Made by a program: the position numbers and the translations under genes. This document shows positions 53,369 to 62,063 of a stretch of 64,000 nucleotides of DNA, one piece after another; position 1 is the stretch's first letter; each line of letters opens with the position of its first letter. This DNA is from Micromonospora halophytica (GTDB lineage: Bacteria; Actinomycetota; Actinomycetes; Mycobacteriales; Micromonosporaceae): assembly GCF_900090245.1 (NCBI RefSeq), contig NZ_FMDN01000014.1, positions 89,540-153,539 of the forward strand, given 5' to 3'. The notes beneath the pieces are model-generated. The model did no database searches and was not told the DNA's origin. It saw only the letters and a program-made list of their open reading frames with translations.

Positions 53369-53811
53369 CGCAGGGCCTTCAGCGCGACCGCGGTGACCGC
53401 ACCGTACGCCAGGTGCGGCACCAGGTCGGTCACCCAGTCGGCGGCCGACCACGACCGGGGGTCGGTGATCTTCAGCGCGGTCATCGGGGCGTTGGAGGCG
53501 ATCATCGCCAGGCCGGTCAGCGCCAGCGCCGACACCGCGGTGGGCAGCCGGCGGCCTCCCGCCGCGGCGTACACACCGGCGGCGGCCACGGAGGTGGCGT
53601 AGCCGAGCAACGGGCCCAGCCCTGACTTCCGGTTCTCACCCGTCTGCTGGTCGCCGAGGTCGACGTGGGCGAGGTCGGCCAGGCGGGCGGCGCTGTCCTC
53701 CCCGGCGCTGCTGGCCGGCCGCGCCCGCACCGCCATGTCCAGGTAGGTGACGGCGTTCAACGCGGACGCGCCGGCCGCGCCGGCGATCAGAGCTCTACTG
53801 GTCGGCGTCAT
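53365..53811 (-). CDS. Unknown small membrane protein
   Basis: 148 aa from ATG 53811. Hydrophobic segments near residues 5-25, 68-86, 90-110 and 128-146 (LIAGAAGASALNAVTYLDMA, LLGYATSVAAAGVYAAAG, PTAVSALALTGLAMIASNAP) give about four helices. Overlaps the MRJP-like gene, so the two form an operon. Confidence 0.75.
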   Translation of the reverse strand: MTPTSRALIAGAAGASALNAVTYLDMAVRARPASSAGEDSAARLADLAHVDLGDQQTGENRKSGLGPLLGYATSVAAAGVYAAAGGRRLPTAVSALALTGLAMIASNAPMTALKITDPRSWSAADWVTDLVPHLAYGAVTAVALKALR

Positions 53812-54122
53812 CCTCGCCTGCTACCCGCCTGCCCGCCGATGACACCCCCACCGGCCGGCGGTCGGGTCGAAACCGGGCACCTGACGGCAGGGCGCCTCCA
53901 CACCATGCTGCTGCCGTGGCATTCGACGGAAGTGGGGGTATCGTGGTGGGTCTGTAGTTCACGTCCGCCGTAGCGGGTGTGGCGAATCGGCGTCGAGCAG
54001 CGGCGTTGGTCCCGGCTCCACCCCCGGTGGGTCCGTGCAGCGGTCCGCGACGCGCCGGCTGCCATCGCACGCCCGCCTCTTCTGGTTCTGCCGGCGTGCC
54101 GCCTGTGAGGGACGTGTGTGCC
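53812..54122. other. 311-bp divergent intergenic region
   Basis: Holds promoters for the membrane protein and GAF-ANTAR genes; no gene recognised. Confidence 0.35.
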
Positions 54123-54833
54123 ATGGCCGCCCTGCCGATGGACCCCGCCGACGCCTTCGCCGAACTCGGCCGCATCAAGCTCGGCGAGACCGGCCTCGAC
54201 GACGTTCTGCAACGCGTGGCGGAGCTGGCCAAACGCGCCCTGGACACACCGGTGGAGGTGTCGGTCACCCTGGTCCGCAACGGCACCGGGCACACCGCGG
54301 CGTTCACCGACGATCTGGCCCGCGACATGGACGAGCGGCAGTACGCCCAGGGACGCGGCCCCTGCCTGGACGCCGCGGCCAGCGGCGACGTCCTGTCCGT
54401 GCCCGATCTCGCCGAAGAGCACCGATGGCCGGACTGGGCCGAACGCGGCCACAAGGCGGGAGTGGGCAGCTTGGTGTCGATCGGTCTGCCCATCCAGGAC
54501 GCGGTCGTCGGCGCGCTCAACGTCTACGCCCGCACCCCGCACGCCTTCGACGACGACGACACGATCACCGTGCTGGAGACCTTCGCCGCGTACGCCGCGG
54601 TCGCCCTCGCGAACGCGCACCTCTACGACAGCACCGCCACCCTCGCCCGGCAGATGCAGGAGGCGATGGCCAACCGCGCGGTCATCGAGCAGGCCAAGGG
54701 CATCGTCATGGCCGAACGCCGCTGCACCCCCAGCGAGGCGTTCACCATCCTGGCGAAGGTGTCGCAGGACTCCAACCGCAAGGTCCGCGACGTGGCCCAG
54801 GCCCTCGTCGACCGGGCAGCCGGAGAACGCTGA
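54123..54833 (+). CDS. GAF and ANTAR domain transcription antiterminator
   Basis: 236 aa from ATG 54123; GAGGGA lies upstream. GAF domain residues 18-165 (YAQGRGPCLDAAASGDVLSV, ALNVYARTPHAFDDDD). The C-terminal ANTAR RNA-binding helices include MQEAMANRAVIEQAKGIVMA and AERRCTPSEAFTILAKVSQD. ANTAR proteins bind paired hexaloop RNA hairpins to stop termination; targets here are unknown. This class is abundant in mycobacteria and relatives. Confidence 0.92.
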   Translation: MAALPMDPADAFAELGRIKLGETGLDDVLQRVAELAKRALDTPVEVSVTLVRNGTGHTAAFTDDLARDMDERQYAQGRGPCLDAAASGDVLSVPDLAEEHRWPDWAERGHKAGVGSLVSIGLPIQDAVVGALNVYARTPHAFDDDDTITVLETFAAYAAVALANAHLYDSTATLARQMQEAMANRAVIEQAKGIVMAERRCTPSEAFTILAKVSQDSNRKVRDVAQALVDRAAGER

Positions 54834-54840
54834 CCCTCGC

Positions 54841-55239
54841 CTACTTCTCGCGGGCCTTGCGGGTGCTGCCGTTGTTGGCCTTGCGGATGGCCTCGACCAG
54901 GTCCGCCTTCTTCATCCGGGACCGGCCACGGACGTCGAGCTTCTTGGCCAGGTCCATCAGGTGTTCCTTGCTGGCGTTGGCGTCGACGCCGCCGGCCGTT
55001 CTGCCCGACGAGCCGCGGCCGCCGGCGGCCTTCTTGTCACTGGGCCCCTTCTTGGCCTTCGGCTCCCAGTGGTCGCCCACCTTCTCGAAGGAGTGCTTGA
55101 CGGCCGCGAACGCCGTCCGGTGGGCGCGCTCGCCCTCACCGTACGAGTCGACCGCCGAGTCGTGCGCCTCCGCGTAGGTGTCCTGTGCCTTCTTCGGCGA
55201 CCGCTTCAGGGTGCTGGGCATGTCCTTGCGTGCCGGCAT
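54841..55239 (-). CDS. ChaB domain plus Rho_N-like domain protein
   Basis: 132 aa from ATG 55239 (GAGGAG upstream). Residues 1-60 are ChaB-like (MPSTLKRSPKKAQDTYAEAH, AFAAVKHSFEKVGDHWEPK). A Lys/Gly-rich linker leads to a Rho_N/SAP-like end EHLMDLAKKLDVRGRSRMKK, ADLVEAIRKANN. It is likely a nucleic-acid-associated stress protein. Confidence 0.88.
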   Translation of the reverse strand: MPARKDMPSTLKRSPKKAQDTYAEAHDSAVDSYGEGERAHRTAFAAVKHSFEKVGDHWEPKAKKGPSDKKAAGGRGSSGRTAGGVDANASKEHLMDLAKKLDVRGRSRMKKADLVEAIRKANNGSTRKAREK

Positions 55240-55405
55240 CGTCACTCCTCTCGCAGCTTCTCGTCGATGACCCTGCCCCCGTGGCCACCGCCCAAACACG
55301 GTCGCTCGCCAGCACGCGGGCCGCTTTGCCCATTTGACGAATTTGGGCCACCTGCACGTGGAAAGGTGACGAGGAAGGAGAGCTCTACGGGAGTCGGGAC
55401 AGTTG

Positions 55406-56365
55406 ATGCGGTTCGGGTACAAGCTGGCCAGCGAGGGGTTCGGGCCGAAGGAGATCATCCGCCAGGCGATCCGGGCGGAGGAGGTCGGCTTCGACTTCGT
55501 CGAGATGAGCGACCACTTCCATCCCTGGCTCGACGTGCAGGGCCACTCGTCGTTCACCTGGACGGTCTTCGGTGCCATCGCCGCCCGGACCGAGCGGGTC
55601 GGCCTGGTCACCGGGGTGACCTGCCCGACGGTGCGCTACCACCCGGCGATCATCGCGCAGGCCGCGGCCACCCTCGCGATCGTCTCCGACGGCAGGTTCA
55701 CCCTCGGCGTGGGCGCCGGCGAGCGGCTCAACGAACACGTCGTCGGCCAGGGATTCCCGAGCGTGCGAGGCCGGCACGAACGCCTCCGCGAGGCACTGGA
55801 GATCATCCGGTTGCTCTGGCGGGGCGGCTACCAGTCGTACGAGGGCAAGCACCTCCACCTTGAGGACGCCCGGGTGTTCGACCTGCCCGACCAGCCACCG
55901 GTGATCGCGGTGGCGGCCAGCGGGCCGGCATCGGTGGCGATCGCCGCCGAACTCGGTGACGGCCTGTTCGCCACCGAACCCAAGCCCGACCTGGTACAGG
56001 CGTACCGGCGTGGCGGTGGCGACGGCCCCCGCTACGCGGAGGTGCCGATGGCCTGGGCACCCGACGAGCAGCAGGCGGTGCAGGCGGCCTGGCAGACCAG
56101 CCGGTGGGCGGTCACCGGGTGGAAGGTGATGAGCGAGCTGCCCAACCCGGTCAACTTCGAGGCCGCGTCCCGCACGGTCACCGAGGACGACATCCGGCAG
56201 CAGTTCGCCATCGGCCCCGACCCCGACGTCCACGTCGCGGCGGTGCGCACGTACGCCGAGGCGGGCTTCGACCACCTGGTGCTGCAGAACGCCGGCCCCG
56301 ACCCCGACGGCTTCCTCGACTTCTACCGCGACACCCTCGCCGACCGCCTCCGCGCACTCGGCTGA
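55406..56365 (+). CDS. F420-dependent LLM-class oxidoreductase (TIGR03557-like)
   Basis: 319 aa. The TIM-barrel signatures FGYKLASEGFGPKEIIRQAI, GFDFVEMSDHFHPWLDVQGH, TVFGAIAARTERVGLVTGVT and GVGAGERLNEHVVG match F420-dependent glucose-6-phosphate dehydrogenase relatives. TTG at 55403 precedes the ATG at 55406. The enzyme would reduce F420 or use F420H2 on an unknown substrate, linking to redox stress. Confidence 0.9.
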   Translation: MRFGYKLASEGFGPKEIIRQAIRAEEVGFDFVEMSDHFHPWLDVQGHSSFTWTVFGAIAARTERVGLVTGVTCPTVRYHPAIIAQAAATLAIVSDGRFTLGVGAGERLNEHVVGQGFPSVRGRHERLREALEIIRLLWRGGYQSYEGKHLHLEDARVFDLPDQPPVIAVAASGPASVAIAAELGDGLFATEPKPDLVQAYRRGGGDGPRYAEVPMAWAPDEQQAVQAAWQTSRWAVTGWKVMSELPNPVNFEAASRTVTEDDIRQQFAIGPDPDVHVAAVRTYAEAGFDHLVLQNAGPDPDGFLDFYRDTLADRLRALG

Positions 56366-56459
56366 CGCCAGATCGGCCGGACCCGCCGTGCGTACCGTCC
56401 GGCAGACCGGGCAGGAAGTCGACGGTAGGTAGAAAGACTCAGAGAGAGGGAACTTCCCG

Positions 56460-56867
56460 ATGCCGAGTACCACGATGCGGATGCTGGAGACGTACCCGAA
56501 GTCGATCAACCTGGACCGGGCGAAACTCGCCGCGGCGATCGACGCCCTCAACGACTGCGCCCAGGCCTGCACCGCCTGCGCGGACGCCTGCCTCAGTGAG
56601 GACATGGTCGCCGAGCTGACGAAGTGCGTCCGCACGAACCTGGACTGCGCCGACATCTGCACCACCACCGCCCGGGTGCTGTCCCGGCACACCGGCTACG
56701 ACGCGAACATCAGCCGCACCCTGCTGGAGGCCTGCGCCACCGCCTGCAAGTCCTGCGGCGACGAGTGCGCCGGCCACGCCGACAGGCACGAACACTGCCG
56801 GATCTGCGCCGACGCCTGCCGCGCCTGCGAGCAGGCCTGCCGCGATCTGCTCGCCACGATCAGCTGA
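56460..56867 (+). CDS. Four-helix bundle copper-binding protein (DUF326), copy B
   Basis: 135 aa from ATG 56460. It differs from copy A at only a few positions (for example TKCVRTN for VKCVRTN, TTTARVL for ATTARVL) and keeps all cysteines. A hairpin follows at 56874. Two near-identical intact copies in one window point to recent duplication or selection for dosage. Confidence 0.92.
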   Translation: MPSTTMRMLETYPKSINLDRAKLAAAIDALNDCAQACTACADACLSEDMVAELTKCVRTNLDCADICTTTARVLSRHTGYDANISRTLLEACATACKSCGDECAGHADRHEHCRICADACRACEQACRDLLATIS

Positions 56868-56873
56868 GCGAAT

Positions 56874-56915
56874 GCGGGCGGTGCCGGCACCCTGACAGGT
56901 GTCGGCACCGCCCGC
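56874..56915. terminator. Hairpin after copper-protein copy B
   Basis: GCGGGCGGTGCCGGCACC and GGTGTCGGCACCGCCCGC pair over 18 positions with one mismatch around a CTGACA loop. Same place and core as the copy A hairpin. Confidence 0.75.
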
Positions 56916-56919
56916 TTCG

Positions 56920-57078
56920 TCACCGCTTGGCCTCGTGCTTGGCCATCTGGGGCTGCTCGCCCTTGCCGACCTTGCGCAGCGCCTCACGCAACTGCTCCTC
57001 GGTCATCTTGGAATTGCCCTCGATACCCGCGTCGTGGGCCTGCTGCCGCAGATCGTGCAGCTTCTCCCGGTCACCCAT
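56920..57078 (-). CDS. 52-aa Rho_N/SAP-like protein, intact copy B
   Basis: ATG 57078 preceded by GGGGAGG. The product starts MGDREKLHDLRQQAHDAGIE and has MTEEQLREALRKVGKGEQ, a helix-extended loop-helix like the Rho N-terminal or SAP domains that bind nucleic acids. Copy A has lost its start and copy C is frameshifted, so this is the only intact copy in the window. Confidence 0.8.
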   Translation of the reverse strand: MGDREKLHDLRQQAHDAGIEGNSKMTEEQLREALRKVGKGEQPQMAKHEAKR

Positions 57079-57167
57079 GTCGACCTCCCCGTCGGTGCGA
57101 TGGCGCCGCGTTTCCGCGCGCCGCTGTCGTCCGCCGCGTTCCCGTGCGGCGGCGGAGGCAAACGGGC

Positions 57168-57680
57168 TCAGCGGGCGCCGGGTCCCGGGGTGTTGTCGGC
57201 GTTGCGGGGGATAACGCTGAACCGGCCCTCGGACTCCATCCGCACCTCCCTGACGTCATCCAAGCGCTCGACGCCCTGCTGGCGGAGCTGGCTGTACAAC
57301 TCGTCCTCGGTGATCAACTCACGGCGCATGTTGCGGCGCAGCATGCGGCCGTCACGCACCAGTACCAGGGAGCCAGGGTGGATGATGCGGGCGGCGGCGG
57401 GCCAGCGGTAGGCCAGCACGTCGAGCACGTACGCCCAGCCGATGATCACCGCGACCAGCAGCACCCCGTCGGCGATCGACGTGTAGTCGTCGGCCATCGC
57501 GTTCTGCGCGGCGTCGGCGATCAGCACGATGACCAGCAGATCCGTGATTCCGGTGCTGCCGCTCTCCCGCTTGAGCAGCACCCGCAGGAGGAAGAAGATC
57601 GTCAGGTAGATCACGCTGCCCCGCAGCGCGATCTCCCACAGCGGTGTGTCGGGAACGAACAGCTTCCACCAGTCGCTCAC
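57168..57680 (-). CDS. DUF421 (YetF-like) membrane protein
   Basis: 170 aa from GTG 57680. Three N-terminal helices (IALRGSVIYLTIFFLLRVLL, GITDLLVIVLIADAAQNAMA, GVLLVAVIIGWAYVLDVLAY) are followed by the YetF C-terminal domain: LVLVRDGRMLRRNMRRELIT, EDELYSQLRQQGVERLDDVR. Members influence stress and spore properties in other bacteria; mechanism unknown. A fragment of the same gene is present in segment A and a trace in segment C. Confidence 0.9.
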   Translation of the reverse strand: MSDWWKLFVPDTPLWEIALRGSVIYLTIFFLLRVLLKRESGSTGITDLLVIVLIADAAQNAMADDYTSIADGVLLVAVIIGWAYVLDVLAYRWPAAARIIHPGSLVLVRDGRMLRRNMRRELITEDELYSQLRQQGVERLDDVREVRMESEGRFSVIPRNADNTPGPGAR

Positions 57681-57736
57681 CCACCGCGCCTACCCCTGCC
57701 GGCCACCGCCACACACGCAGCGCCGTCGGTGGGCGT

Positions 57737-57829
57737 TCAGGCTTGTTCCAGGGCACTCATCGACAGGTGGCGCTCGCCCTCACCCCACGCGCGGTCGTAG
57801 ACGTCCTCGGGACGCGGCTGTTCCACCAT
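57737..57829 (-). pseudogene. N-terminal fragment of a formate/nitrite transporter gene
   Basis: Reads MVEQPRPEDVYDRAWGEGER then HLSMSALEQA and stops. The same residues open the intact protein at 62064-62846 (which continues STGFIAG). The flank after the stop matches the flank beyond the 3' end of the intact gene, so an internal deletion removed nearly the whole gene. Confidence 0.85.
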
Positions 57830-57963
57830 AGGCATCCACCGGACGGTGGATCTCGGAAACCGCGCGGTGGGAGCGGAGCTGCCGGGAAGGGTGCCGATGA
57901 CCGGCGGGTGCGGCCGGCGCGGCCCACCCGGGAGACGACACGGGGAGGCAGGGTGAGGGGCGA

Positions 57964-58392
57964 TCACCAGACAGTGATCTCCCGTGCGACGAGCGCCCGC
58001 CCGCCCTCGAAGGCTCGGTACGGTGCCTGCGGTCCGAGGCGGTAGCGGTCGGTGAGTTCGGGGTGGGAGAACCGGATGACGGTGCCCTGCACGGTCACCA
58101 GCTGCGGCGGAGAAGGTGGCGACGCGGCCGTCGACAGCACGAGCAGGGTGCCGTTGGTCAGGTCCACGTCGCGTACGGCGAACGCGGTGTCGGTGATGAC
58201 GCGCTCGACGCTCGCGGTCAGGGTGAGCTGGTCGCCCACCTTCGCCCGCGCGACTGTGCCCGGTGGAGTGGTCGGCGCCGGTTCGGCACTGGTCTGCGGG
58301 GCTGCGGACTCGCCCGTGCAGCCCGCACGAAGCAGGACCACCGCGGCCAGCGCTGCTACCGCTGCCTGCTTCAGGCCGTAGTTTCTGCTCAT
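57964..58392 (-). CDS. Putative lipoprotein
   Basis: 142 aa from ATG 58392. The signal MSRNYGLKQAAVAALAAVVL ends in LLRAGC, a lipobox-like site with Cys 25. The mature part after a Pro/Thr linker is beta-rich (VGDQLTLTASVERVITDTAF, VTVQGTVIRFSHPELTD), like small OB-fold or barrel domains. Function unknown; probably bound to the outer face of the membrane. Confidence 0.8.
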   Translation of the reverse strand: MSRNYGLKQAAVAALAAVVLLRAGCTGESAAPQTSAEPAPTTPPGTVARAKVGDQLTLTASVERVITDTAFAVRDVDLTNGTLLVLSTAASPPSPPQLVTVQGTVIRFSHPELTDRYRLGPQAPYRAFEGGRALVAREITVW

Positions 58393-59051
58393 CCGTGGCT
58401 CCCCACTTCTCCTGGTGTAGGGTTCAAGGAGTCCCCCCGCCCATGGCGGTACGACGCGGAAACCGTGACGATCACGTCAAGATCCCGGCGGAGTGCGACT
58501 GTCCGTCATCCGGCAAGCTTTCGATCGCACTCAGCGACAGTGCGTGCGCCCCCTGGCGGGAGGCGAAGGTTCGACCGCCCAGCGTCTTGTATCGCTCGCC
58601 GGACCTGCCGTTCGGCACATGCCGGAAACGCCGGCGGGAGCGGCCGTCCGCCGCCGGTTCCTGTACGTCATCGACCCTCGATGATGGCGGGTCACTCGTC
58701 GGGACCGTAGATGGTGGCCCGCGATCGGGAACGCCGTGCACCGGCACGTGGGCGGCGAACCGCAGCACTCCTGCTGGCCGAGCGCCAAGCAACGGTCGCT
58801 GGCGTGAGCGACAACATGACGAACGGCGCTTCGGAGGCTTGCATCTCCTGCCGTCACAGCCGAGGCGGCACGTAGACGCGGAGCGTGGTGGGTGCGCTGC
58901 GGCGGTCGGCCATCGCCTGGCCGGCCCGGCTGTTCCGGCAGCCGTGCCCGCCGGCCACTGCTCGGCTGCCGACACCGGGATGGCACGAATCGGATTCAGC
59001 AGGCCGACCTCGGGCATAGCGTGGAGGAACGTCCGCCGAAGGGAGAGCGAG
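58393..59051. other. 659-bp stretch without a supported gene
   Basis: Long frames occur on both strands but lack starts, ribosome sites and recognisable domains. A CATAGCGT box near 59017 could be a -10 element for the next gene. Confidence 0.35.
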
Positions 59052-59222
59052 ATGACCGAACCGGATGAGAGCCGGGAGAAGACCCCGAAGACCGACCAGG
59101 TGCTGTTCTCCCCGGACGGCGACCCGCACCACACCATGGCGCAGGCCCCGCAGCCCGACGAGCACCTGGAGCCGACGGTCACCCGTGACGGCCGCACCGA
59201 GGCCGTCGACGACGAGCAGTAG
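59052..59222 (+). CDS. Small acidic protein of unknown function
   Basis: 56 aa from ATG 59052 (GGGAGAGCGAG upstream). Highly charged and probably disordered (MTEPDESREKTPKTDQVLFS, end EAVDDEQ). It precedes the DUF1264 gene by 12 bases, so it is likely its operon partner. Confidence 0.6.
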   Translation: MTEPDESREKTPKTDQVLFSPDGDPHHTMAQAPQPDEHLEPTVTRDGRTEAVDDEQ

Positions 59223-59234
59223 AGGGAGTCGCGG

Positions 59235-59945
59235 ATGAAACGGCGTGCGAGCCCGGTGCAACCGCCGGGGGAGTCGACGAGCCTGTGGCACCAGGGGCTG
59301 TCCCTCGGTTCCAAGGCGTTGCAGGAGGCCACACCGCTCAAGGGCTTCGACGCGTACGTGGTCGGGTTCCACCCGGCGAAGGACGATCCGTCGATGCAGA
59401 TGGAGGCGCATCACTACTGCCGCCAGGTCAACGACGACTTCCTGCAGTGTGTGCTGTTCGACGGCAACACCGCGGAGGCGAACCTGATCGGCGTGGAGTA
59501 CATCGTCTCGGAGCGGCTGTACGGGACCCTCCCGGAGGACGAGCGCCGCTACTGGCACCCGCACAACTTCGAGGTGCTCGGCGGTTCGCTGATCGCCCCC
59601 GGGCTGCCGGAGCCGGCGGAGCGGGCACTGATGGCGATGTTGATGAACAGCTACGGCAAGACGTGGCACACCTGGCACACCGGCCGCCTGGACACCGGCC
59701 CGGGCGATCCGCTGCCGCTGGGCGAGCCGATGCTGATGTGGTCGTTCAACCGCGACGGGCAGTGCGACCCGGCGCTGGAGCAGCACCGCAACGAGGCGAT
59801 GGGCGTCGACCGCGCCGAGAAGCGGCGCGCTCGGTCGGATCTGGTGGAGCGCGCGCACCCGCAGGACGGGGTGGCGCTGCTCGACGGAGCCTTCCCGGCC
59901 GGAGAGCCGGTCCCGGGCGTGGTCGACCGGTCCACCGGACGGTAG
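59235..59945 (+). CDS. DUF1264 (oil-body-associated protein-like) family protein
   Basis: 236 aa from ATG 59235. Family marks: PLKGFDAYVVGFHPAKDDPS, EAHHYCRQVNDDFLQCVLFD, GNTAEANLIGVEYIVSERLY, WHPHNFEVLGGSLIAPGLP, NSYGKTWHTWHTGR. The many conserved His and Cys could bind metal. Plant relatives sit on seed oil bodies; the bacterial role is unknown. No signal peptide. Confidence 0.9.
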   Translation: MKRRASPVQPPGESTSLWHQGLSLGSKALQEATPLKGFDAYVVGFHPAKDDPSMQMEAHHYCRQVNDDFLQCVLFDGNTAEANLIGVEYIVSERLYGTLPEDERRYWHPHNFEVLGGSLIAPGLPEPAERALMAMLMNSYGKTWHTWHTGRLDTGPGDPLPLGEPMLMWSFNRDGQCDPALEQHRNEAMGVDRAEKRRARSDLVERAHPQDGVALLDGAFPAGEPVPGVVDRSTGR

Positions 59946-59953
59946 CCGGCAGG

Positions 59954-59978
59954 CCGGGCGACGGCGCCTGAAGCCCGG
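59954..59978. terminator. Short hairpin between convergent genes
   Basis: CCGGGC (59954-59959) pairs with GCCCGG (59973-59978) directly after DUF1264 and before the stop of the convergent DUF421 gene. Confidence 0.4.
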
Positions 59979-60494
59979 TTACCGCTGCTCGTCGCGTACG
60001 TCGGCGAGGCTGCTGCCGTCACCGAACCGGTTGCGGGTGATGATGCTGAGGCTTCCATCGCTCTCCAGCACCACCGCCGCCACATCGGCGAGGTCACCGA
60101 CGCCCTGGCTGCGGGCGGCCTGCCGGATCTCGCTCTCGGCCACCCGTACCCGGCGCATGCTCTGATGCCGCAGCGCTCCGTCGCGCAGCAGCACGGTCGG
60201 CTGGGACTTGAGCAGCCGCTGCGACGGCGGCCACCGCACCGCGAGCACAGCGATCAGGTACTGCAGGCCCACCAGCAGGGCCAACGCGAGGACCCCCTCG
60301 ACCAGGGAGACGTCCCGCGACAGCAGGATCGTCGCCAGGGTCGAACCCAACGCCACCGTGACCACGAAGTCGAACGCGTTGAGCTTGGACAGCGTCCGTT
60401 TGCCGGAAACCCGCAGGATCACCACCAGCGCCGGATAGACCAACACCGCGACGACGAGCAGACGCAGCAGGTCCCCCAGGTTCTTCAACACCAT
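59979..60494 (-). CDS. DUF421 (YetF-like) membrane protein, second type
   Basis: 171 aa from GTG/ATG region at 60494 (MVLKNLGDLLRLLVVAVLVY). Three helices, the motif ILRVSGKRTLSKLNAFDFVV and the C-terminal LLRDGALRHQSMRRVRVAES, EIRQAARSQGVGDLADVAAV. It belongs to the same family as 57168-57680 but is clearly diverged, not a recent duplicate. Confidence 0.9.
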   Translation of the reverse strand: MVLKNLGDLLRLLVVAVLVYPALVVILRVSGKRTLSKLNAFDFVVTVALGSTLATILLSRDVSLVEGVLALALLVGLQYLIAVLAVRWPPSQRLLKSQPTVLLRDGALRHQSMRRVRVAESEIRQAARSQGVGDLADVAAVVLESDGSLSIITRNRFGDGSSLADVRDEQR

Positions 60495-60665
60495 CCCCGA
60501 GTGCTACCCAGCAGCTTCGGCCTGTACCGCTGGGGATCGGGCCGGATTCGGGGCTCACCACGATCCAGCGCCGGTCGAGGTGGGCCCCGACTCCTCACCG
60601 CCCTTGCTCGGCATGCGGCTGAGCTGGTCGCGGATCCCGTCGTCTTGCGCCGGCTCGCGGGATAC

Positions 60666-61373
60666 TCACTGCTTCGCCTCGGCAGCCGCTGCCTGCTCGT
60701 CGTCGCGTTGGCGGCTGAGGAAGAACGCGCCGAGCGCACCGGCGAAGGTGCCGAAGACCACCACGGAGTACGCGGCGAGGACCAGTTCCAGGACCTGGGA
60801 GAAGGTGTCGGTGGCGGCGAGCGGCTCACCGGTGATGGTGGTCAGGGCGACGTCGTGCAGGGCTCGCCCGTACGTCGGGTAGGAACCGGTGACGACCAGG
60901 AGCTGCCCGGCGGCCAGGATGATCGCCACCGTGACCACCGCGAGCCAGGCCAGCCGGTCGGTCAGCAGCCGGCCCGCCGACCGGGAGCCTCGGACGGCTG
61001 CGGCGATGACACCGGTGCCGCGGGCGGCTCTCAGGGCGGTGGCGGCGCGGGCGAACCGCAGGAAGGGCACGGCGAGGAAGATCACCTGCCACCAGTTGCG
61101 CTTCCAGAACGCGCGGGCGCAGTGACGGGCCAGCCAGGCACGTAGCGAGAACTCGGCGACGAAGACCGCCCACAGCACCCAACTGGCGACGGTGAGCGCG
61201 GTGGTGAGGGGCTCGTCGCGGGCGAGGGCCTGACCGAGCACCAACAACAGGAACAACACGCCCAGGACGCCCATCGGCTTGTCCAGCCGGCGGGCGAGCC
61301 CGTTGAGCCGCGCGTCGTCCTCCATCTGCCGTGCACGACGCGCACCCGCCTCCCGGCGGGTGTGGTCGGTCAT
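60666..61373 (-). CDS. Voltage-gated channel-like membrane protein with unusual filter
   Basis: 235 aa from ATG 61373. Six hydrophobic segments with a short voltage-sensor-like helix (FLRFARAATALRAARGTG). The pore loop between the last two helices reads ALHDVALTTITGEPLAATDT: the K+ filter TVGYG is replaced by TITGE. The final helix is LAAYSVVVFGTFAGALGAFF. It may be a channel with other selectivity or an inactive relative. Confidence 0.8.
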   Translation of the reverse strand: MTDHTRREAGARRARQMEDDARLNGLARRLDKPMGVLGVLFLLLVLGQALARDEPLTTALTVASWVLWAVFVAEFSLRAWLARHCARAFWKRNWWQVIFLAVPFLRFARAATALRAARGTGVIAAAVRGSRSAGRLLTDRLAWLAVVTVAIILAAGQLLVVTGSYPTYGRALHDVALTTITGEPLAATDTFSQVLELVLAAYSVVVFGTFAGALGAFFLSRQRDDEQAAAAEAKQ

Positions 61374-61529
61374 CGTCCTGTCCGGCGGCTCACGCCAGCC
61401 CGGAGACTTCTGATCGCTTCGGCATGGGAAATCCGGTACCCGCCGGCCCGCTGGTCACACCACCACTGTCAGCCGGTGTGTGTAGCGCTCTTCGGGTACG
61501 GCGGAGGAACGACGAGAGACGACCTTTTG

Positions 61530-61665
61530 GAGCCGAGCACGACGATGCCATGGTGGAGACGTCCCCGATGTCCATCAACCTGGACCTGGCGAAGCTGGCG
61601 GCCCGCGGTCGACGCCCTCAACGGCTACGCCCAGGCGACCGCGTACGCGGATGCCGTCTGGGCGG
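61530..61665 (+). pseudogene. DUF326 copper-binding protein, dead copy C
   Basis: The start codon is changed (GGAGCCGAGC where copies A and B have GATGCCGAGC). SPMSINLDLAKLAA is readable, a frameshift follows, then VDALNGYAQATAYAD, in which the cysteines are replaced. The rest is deleted, with the sequence joining directly to the hairpin region. Confidence 0.8.
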
Positions 61666-61703
61666 TGCCGACACGTGAAAGGTGCCGGTGCCGCCCGCGT
61701 TCG

Positions 61704-61858
61704 TTACCGCTTGGCCTCGTGCACTTGGCCATCTGGGTTGCTCGCCCTTGCCGGTCTCGGGGAGAGTGGAGTTGCTCCTCGGTCATCGTGGAGTTGCCCT
61801 CGATACCCGCGTCGTGGGCCTGCTGACGAAGATCGTGCAGCTTCTCCCGGTCACCCAT
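61704..61858 (-). pseudogene. Rho_N/SAP-like small protein, frameshifted copy C
   Basis: ATG 61858 and MGDREKLHDLRQQAHDAGIE are intact, but a deletion after MTEEQL shifts the frame; the end still matches ...MAK(C)xEAKR in another frame with TAA at 61704-61706. Confidence 0.75.
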
Positions 61859-61949
61859 GTCGACCTCCCCCCTCGCGTGGAATGGCGCCGGCTTTCACGC
61901 GCCGCTGCCGTCCGCCGCCTTCCCGTGCGGCGGAGGTGAACGGTCTCAG

Positions 61950-62005
61950 CCGGTGTCGCGAGCGATGACGCTGGCGCTGACCTCTCGGACTCCATCCGAA
62001 CCTCC
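61950..62005 (-). pseudogene. Trace of DUF421 C-terminus, copy C
   Basis: About 50 bases (around GACCTCTCGGACTCCATCCG) match the end of the DUF421 gene in segment B; the rest is missing. Confidence 0.5.
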
Positions 62006-62063
62006 GCCGCAGCGTGATCTACCACGCCGGAACCGCCACACCCGCAGCGTCCTCGGTGGGGGT

